Assembly (NCBI GenBank): GCA_035048485.1
Contig: CM068582.1
Coordinates: 34,213,596 to 34,277,595 of the forward strand
Origin: Pteria penguin
Taxonomy: Eukaryota; Mollusca; Bivalvia; Pterioida; Pteriidae
Reading direction: 5' to 3'
Length of the DNA stretch: 64,000 nucleotides
Part shown: in pieces, positions 61,441-64,000 of the stretch
Layout of the letters: each line of letters starts with the position of its first letter
Position numbering within the stretch: position 1 is the stretch's first letter
Position numbers and translations under genes: made by a program
The notes under the pieces: generated by a model
What the model was told of the DNA's origin: nothing
Database searches by the model: none
The model's input: only the letters and a program-made list of their open reading frames with translations

Positions 61441-61624
61441 GATTGGAACAATTTAACAATTTAAGGGGGGAATGTTTCCATACTTTCAAAATCTTCTCCT
61501 TCAATCTTAGCGACAGGTGTATTATGCCACGCTAGGCGTTGCTCTTGTTCCTTCAATGCAAAATATTTGTATACATATATATGCTACATTTAAAGGAACA
61601 CTTGTTTGATTCCACTTGTATGCC

Positions 61625-61752
61625 ATGTCACAAGAAGTTGATGATAGTGGACTCACTTCTGTTCTACAACGTCTTAGTCTCTCAGAAAAGTCAGCAATCT
61701 CCATTAAAAAGGTGGAAGAAGATTATGTCCTAGATGTTGCCATTCAGAAAGG
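61625..61752 (+). CDS. WDR89: WDR89-like exon 1
   Basis: 42 codons plus two bases (GG|T gives Gly across the junction). Hydrophilic N-terminal tail leading into the first beta strand. The donor GTAAGT at 61753 is perfect. Confidence 0.72.
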
Positions 61753-64000
61753 GTAAGTATAACTATAAGTATACATTAATATAACAATAGAAAGAAATAT
61801 TTTACACCACTTTACAAATTGCTGTTATTCAATAATGACTTTTTCAGAATATCCAACAAGACCCATAGCTGGAATTTACTTTTATGTGAAATTCTAAAAT
61901 TTAAGACTGAAATTAATGTTCATTATCATTCACAGAATCAACAGATCTCTGAGCTTTGATACCTTAAACAAATTACAACGTATCATCTCTTTTCTATGGT
62001 GTACTGTTAGGGCCATCGTACCATCGCCATCGTATCATCGCCATCGTAACATCGCGTCATCGCCATCGTAACATCGCGTCATCGCCATCGTAACATCGTA
62101 TTATCGCCATCGTAACATCGCCATCGTATCATCGCCATCGTAACATCGCGTCATCGCCATCGTAACATCGCGTCATCGCCATCGTAACATCGCGTCATCG
62201 CCATCGTAACATCGCCATCGTGTCATCGCCATCGTATCATCGCCATCGTAATATCGTGTCATCGCCATCGTAACATCGTGTCATCGCCATCGTAACATCA
62301 TATTATCACCATCGCATCATCGCCATCGTAACATCGCGTCATCGCCATCGTATCACGATGGAGATGATACGATGGCGATGACACTATGTTACGATGGCGA
62401 TGTTACGATGGCGATGTTACGATGGCGATGATGCGATATTACGATGGCGATGATGCGATGTTACGATAGCGATGATACGATGGCGATGATACGATGGCGA
62501 TGACGCGATGTTACAATGGCGATGACGCGATATTACGATGGCGATGACGCGATGTTACGATGGCGATGACGCGATATTACGATGGCGATGACGCGATGTT
62601 ACGATGGCGATGGCACGATGATACGATGGCGATGGTGCGATGGCCCTAACAGTACACCATACTTTTCTACTCACATGTACTTATACACTGTATAAACATT
62701 GCAAAATCAAAGGAAAATACTCAAGTGTGAGTTATACTTATTGGTGTGACATATCTAGAAAAACAAAATTCTGATTTATTTGTCCCTGGGAAATTTGGAA
62801 TCATTAATTTCAATATTAATTATTACCAAAAAAAACTTTGCATTGCTAGTATCATGCAGGTCAGGTTGGTTTTACATTTGATTTATTTGTAGTTCAGACA
62901 GTGATAGATATGTAGCAGCCACAAGCAGTGACTATAGTGTACGTTTGCTGAAGCAGGGATCCCTCGCCAGTGTGGGAAGTCTGACAGGACATACTGATGT
63001 GATATCTGGCATCACGTTCTCCAGCACAGACAGCAACACTCTGTTCTCATCCTCTCATGATAAGTGTGTCAAGTAAGAAATTTCAGTTACGCTGGGTTAA
63101 GGAATGATACAATTATCTCATCATTTTGTTTATAGTTCATAACTCAAAAGTTGAAAAAAGTCAAAACAATGTGATGAGAGATTGGAGTGGAAAGTCAAGA
63201 TATTAGGGTCACTAACCCCACCTCTAGCCTAGTGATTTTGGTGTGAGACTGGTATGGGATGTTAAGATATTAGTGCTATAAAGACCAGGATCACTAACCC
63301 CCACTTCAAGCCTAGTGATTTTTGAAAAAAATTAATTTACTGAAAGGTGGATTTATTTGTATTTCTGTCTTTATGTCATTATGAATATCTGGTAATTGAT
63401 ATGTAAAATAGTATTTCATAAAATGTTGTCATTTAAAGTTTGTAGGACATCATAAACAGGTACCAAGTTGGCAGAGATGTGCAAAATGAGCTAAGAAATG
63501 CTCAGATTTGAACCTATCTTTACCAATTTAAGATAGAGCACAAGCTTACATTGTAACCAAATATTATTATGTACTTGACTACTTTGTTGATTGGTAAACT
63601 ATTTGTGACAAAAATTTCACACTGAGTTTTTCATGAACTCATATCCAAATTTAAGAATATATTCCTTTTTTATGCTTATTTTGCAAAAGATACGAATTAT
63701 CAGAGGTGTTAAAGTGAAATTATTTCCTTATGAGAATGCCAAATCCGTACATTAGCTGCAGAGTATGATAGATATCAACTGATCAATTATTCTGATTAGT
63801 TTTTACATTTAGACCAATTTATGGTTTTAGTGTACCTTAGCTTTTGTAATGTTGGTTTGGTAGTTGAAGAAGGGTAGAAAAAGTATGACATTGATATGTG
63901 AGAGCAGTCATTTTCTACAAAGTGAACATGTGCGTATGTTAGGAAAATCATTCAGTTTATAATGACTTTTTTCTACAGGTGCTGGGATTTAAGAACATCC
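61625..64000 (+). CDS. WDR89: WD-repeat protein, probably WDR89-like, 5' part (join 61625-61752, 62893-63072, 63979-64000 and on)
   Basis: Three exons splice in frame into a WD40 beta-propeller start. ATG 61625 has a GCC before it. Exon 1 encodes MSQEVDDSG.. to ..VEEDYVLDVAIQKG. Exon 2 encodes one blade: DRYVAATSSDYSVRLL, then GSLTGHTDVISGITFSS, then LFSSSHDKCVK. Exon 3 begins CWDLRTS. The GH..D..K.WD spacing is a classic WD repeat, and the KCWD(L/A)R end plus short N-terminus resemble WDR89, a poorly characterised scaffold-type protein. All junctions are GT/AG (GTAAGT 61753, TTTGTAG to 62892, GTAAGA 63073, CTACAG to 63978) and phases agree. The gene runs off the window, so the remaining blades are not visible. 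WD40 identity is firm; the WDR89 name rests on a short stretch. Confidence 0.78.
61753..62892 (+). other. WDR89-like intron 1, containing a fold-back element
   Basis: GTAAGT..TTTGTAG intron of 1140 bp. More than half is the 61997-62659 element. Confidence 0.75.
61997..62659. mobile_element. 663-bp fold-back element of CATCGCCATCGTAA repeats with TA target site
   Basis: Ends TGGTGTACTGTTAGGGCCAT and its exact complement, each flanked by TA (61995-61996, 62660-62661). The left half is tandem CATCGCCATCGTAACATCGC-type units. From about 62345 the right half is the same units in reverse complement. There is no coding content. The whole forms one long hairpin. Confidence 0.88.
62893..63072 (+). 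CDS. WDR89: WDR89-like exon 2 (first full WD blade)
   Basis: 180 nt, entered in phase 2 and left with AA|G. Contains the GH dipeptide and the S-H-D-K turn of a WD repeat. Clear acceptor TTATTTGTAG and donor GTAAGA. Confidence 0.82.
63073..63978 (+). other. WDR89-like intron 2
   Basis: AT-rich intron. A short diverged direct repeat (CACTAACCCC..CTAGTGATTTT) occurs near 63210-63240 and again near 63290-63322. Nothing else seen. Confidence 0.7.
63979..64000 (+). CDS. WDR89: WDR89-like exon 3, truncated by the window end
   Basis: 22 nt completing KCWDLRTS after the acceptor TTTTTTCTACAG. The rest lies outside the window. Confidence 0.75.

Noticed and set aside
1..64000. Integrated virus or autonomous retrotransposon
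   Set aside because: No reverse transcriptase, integrase, protease, capsid or LTR direct repeats seen in any frame.

Overview
The window is AT-rich animal nuclear DNA and almost certainly molluscan, most likely bivalve. The evidence is a spliced tyrosinase-like gene with the C-terminal region typical of molluscan shell or periostracum tyrosinases, long introns with canonical GT/AG sites, tRNA-derived SINEs, many small palindromic MITEs, and several tandem satellites. I see no bacterial operon, CRISPR array or virus.

Three protein-coding loci are supported. (1) A tyrosinase-like gene on the + strand has three coding exons: 5511-5915, 10004-10116 and 10706-12239. They splice in frame into about 683 residues: signal peptide, N-terminal segment, CuA, CuB, a Cys-rich acidic linker and a C-terminal domain. 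(2) An SK-type (small-conductance calcium-activated) potassium channel lies on the - strand at 18526-19905. Its whole 459-residue coding region is in one exon, with a consensus 3' splice site 6 nt before the ATG. (3) The 5' part of a WD-repeat gene, probably WDR89-like, is on the + strand at 61625-64000, with exons 61625-61752, 62893-63072 and 63979 onward, and runs off the window. A weak single-exon candidate lies at 40531-40623 (-).

The rest is mostly repeats. 0-5 kb: a SINE split by a 1.65-kb TIR element with a CCGG target duplication, an 18-bp minisatellite, a 300-bp palindrome and a 41-bp satellite. 5.9-10 kb: tyrosinase intron 1, ending in a fold-back repeat about 40 bp before exon 2. 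13-17.2 kb: a 68-bp satellite with higher-order structure, interrupted by a leader-plus-145-bp repeat. 22.8-24.3 kb: palindromic MITEs and eight exact TGACGTCA octamers. 25.4-26.4 kb: a 72-bp satellite that looks amplified from a SINE tRNA head. 27-36 kb: palindromes, a MITE, a young SINE with perfect 15-bp target duplications, and a second SINE family with a long AAT/AAC tail. 42-47 kb: dispersed repeat copies. 53.2-54.0 kb: a hAT-like element carrying a TTF/BED-type zinc-finger fragment. 59-62.7 kb: a second 181-bp MITE, a 408-bp inverted repeat, another SINE, a 140-bp repeat, and a 663-bp fold-back of ATCGCC-type repeats inside a WDR89-like intron.

The three genes show no functional link beyond proximity. 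I did not find a clear new multi-gene system. The most unusual material is the repeat biology: a SINE head turned satellite, a simple-repeat fold-back with TA target sites, a leader-plus-145-bp unit family seen at several loci, and a cluster of CRE-type octamers partly carried by MITEs. Boundaries were read by eye. Database identity, expression and copy number were not tested.
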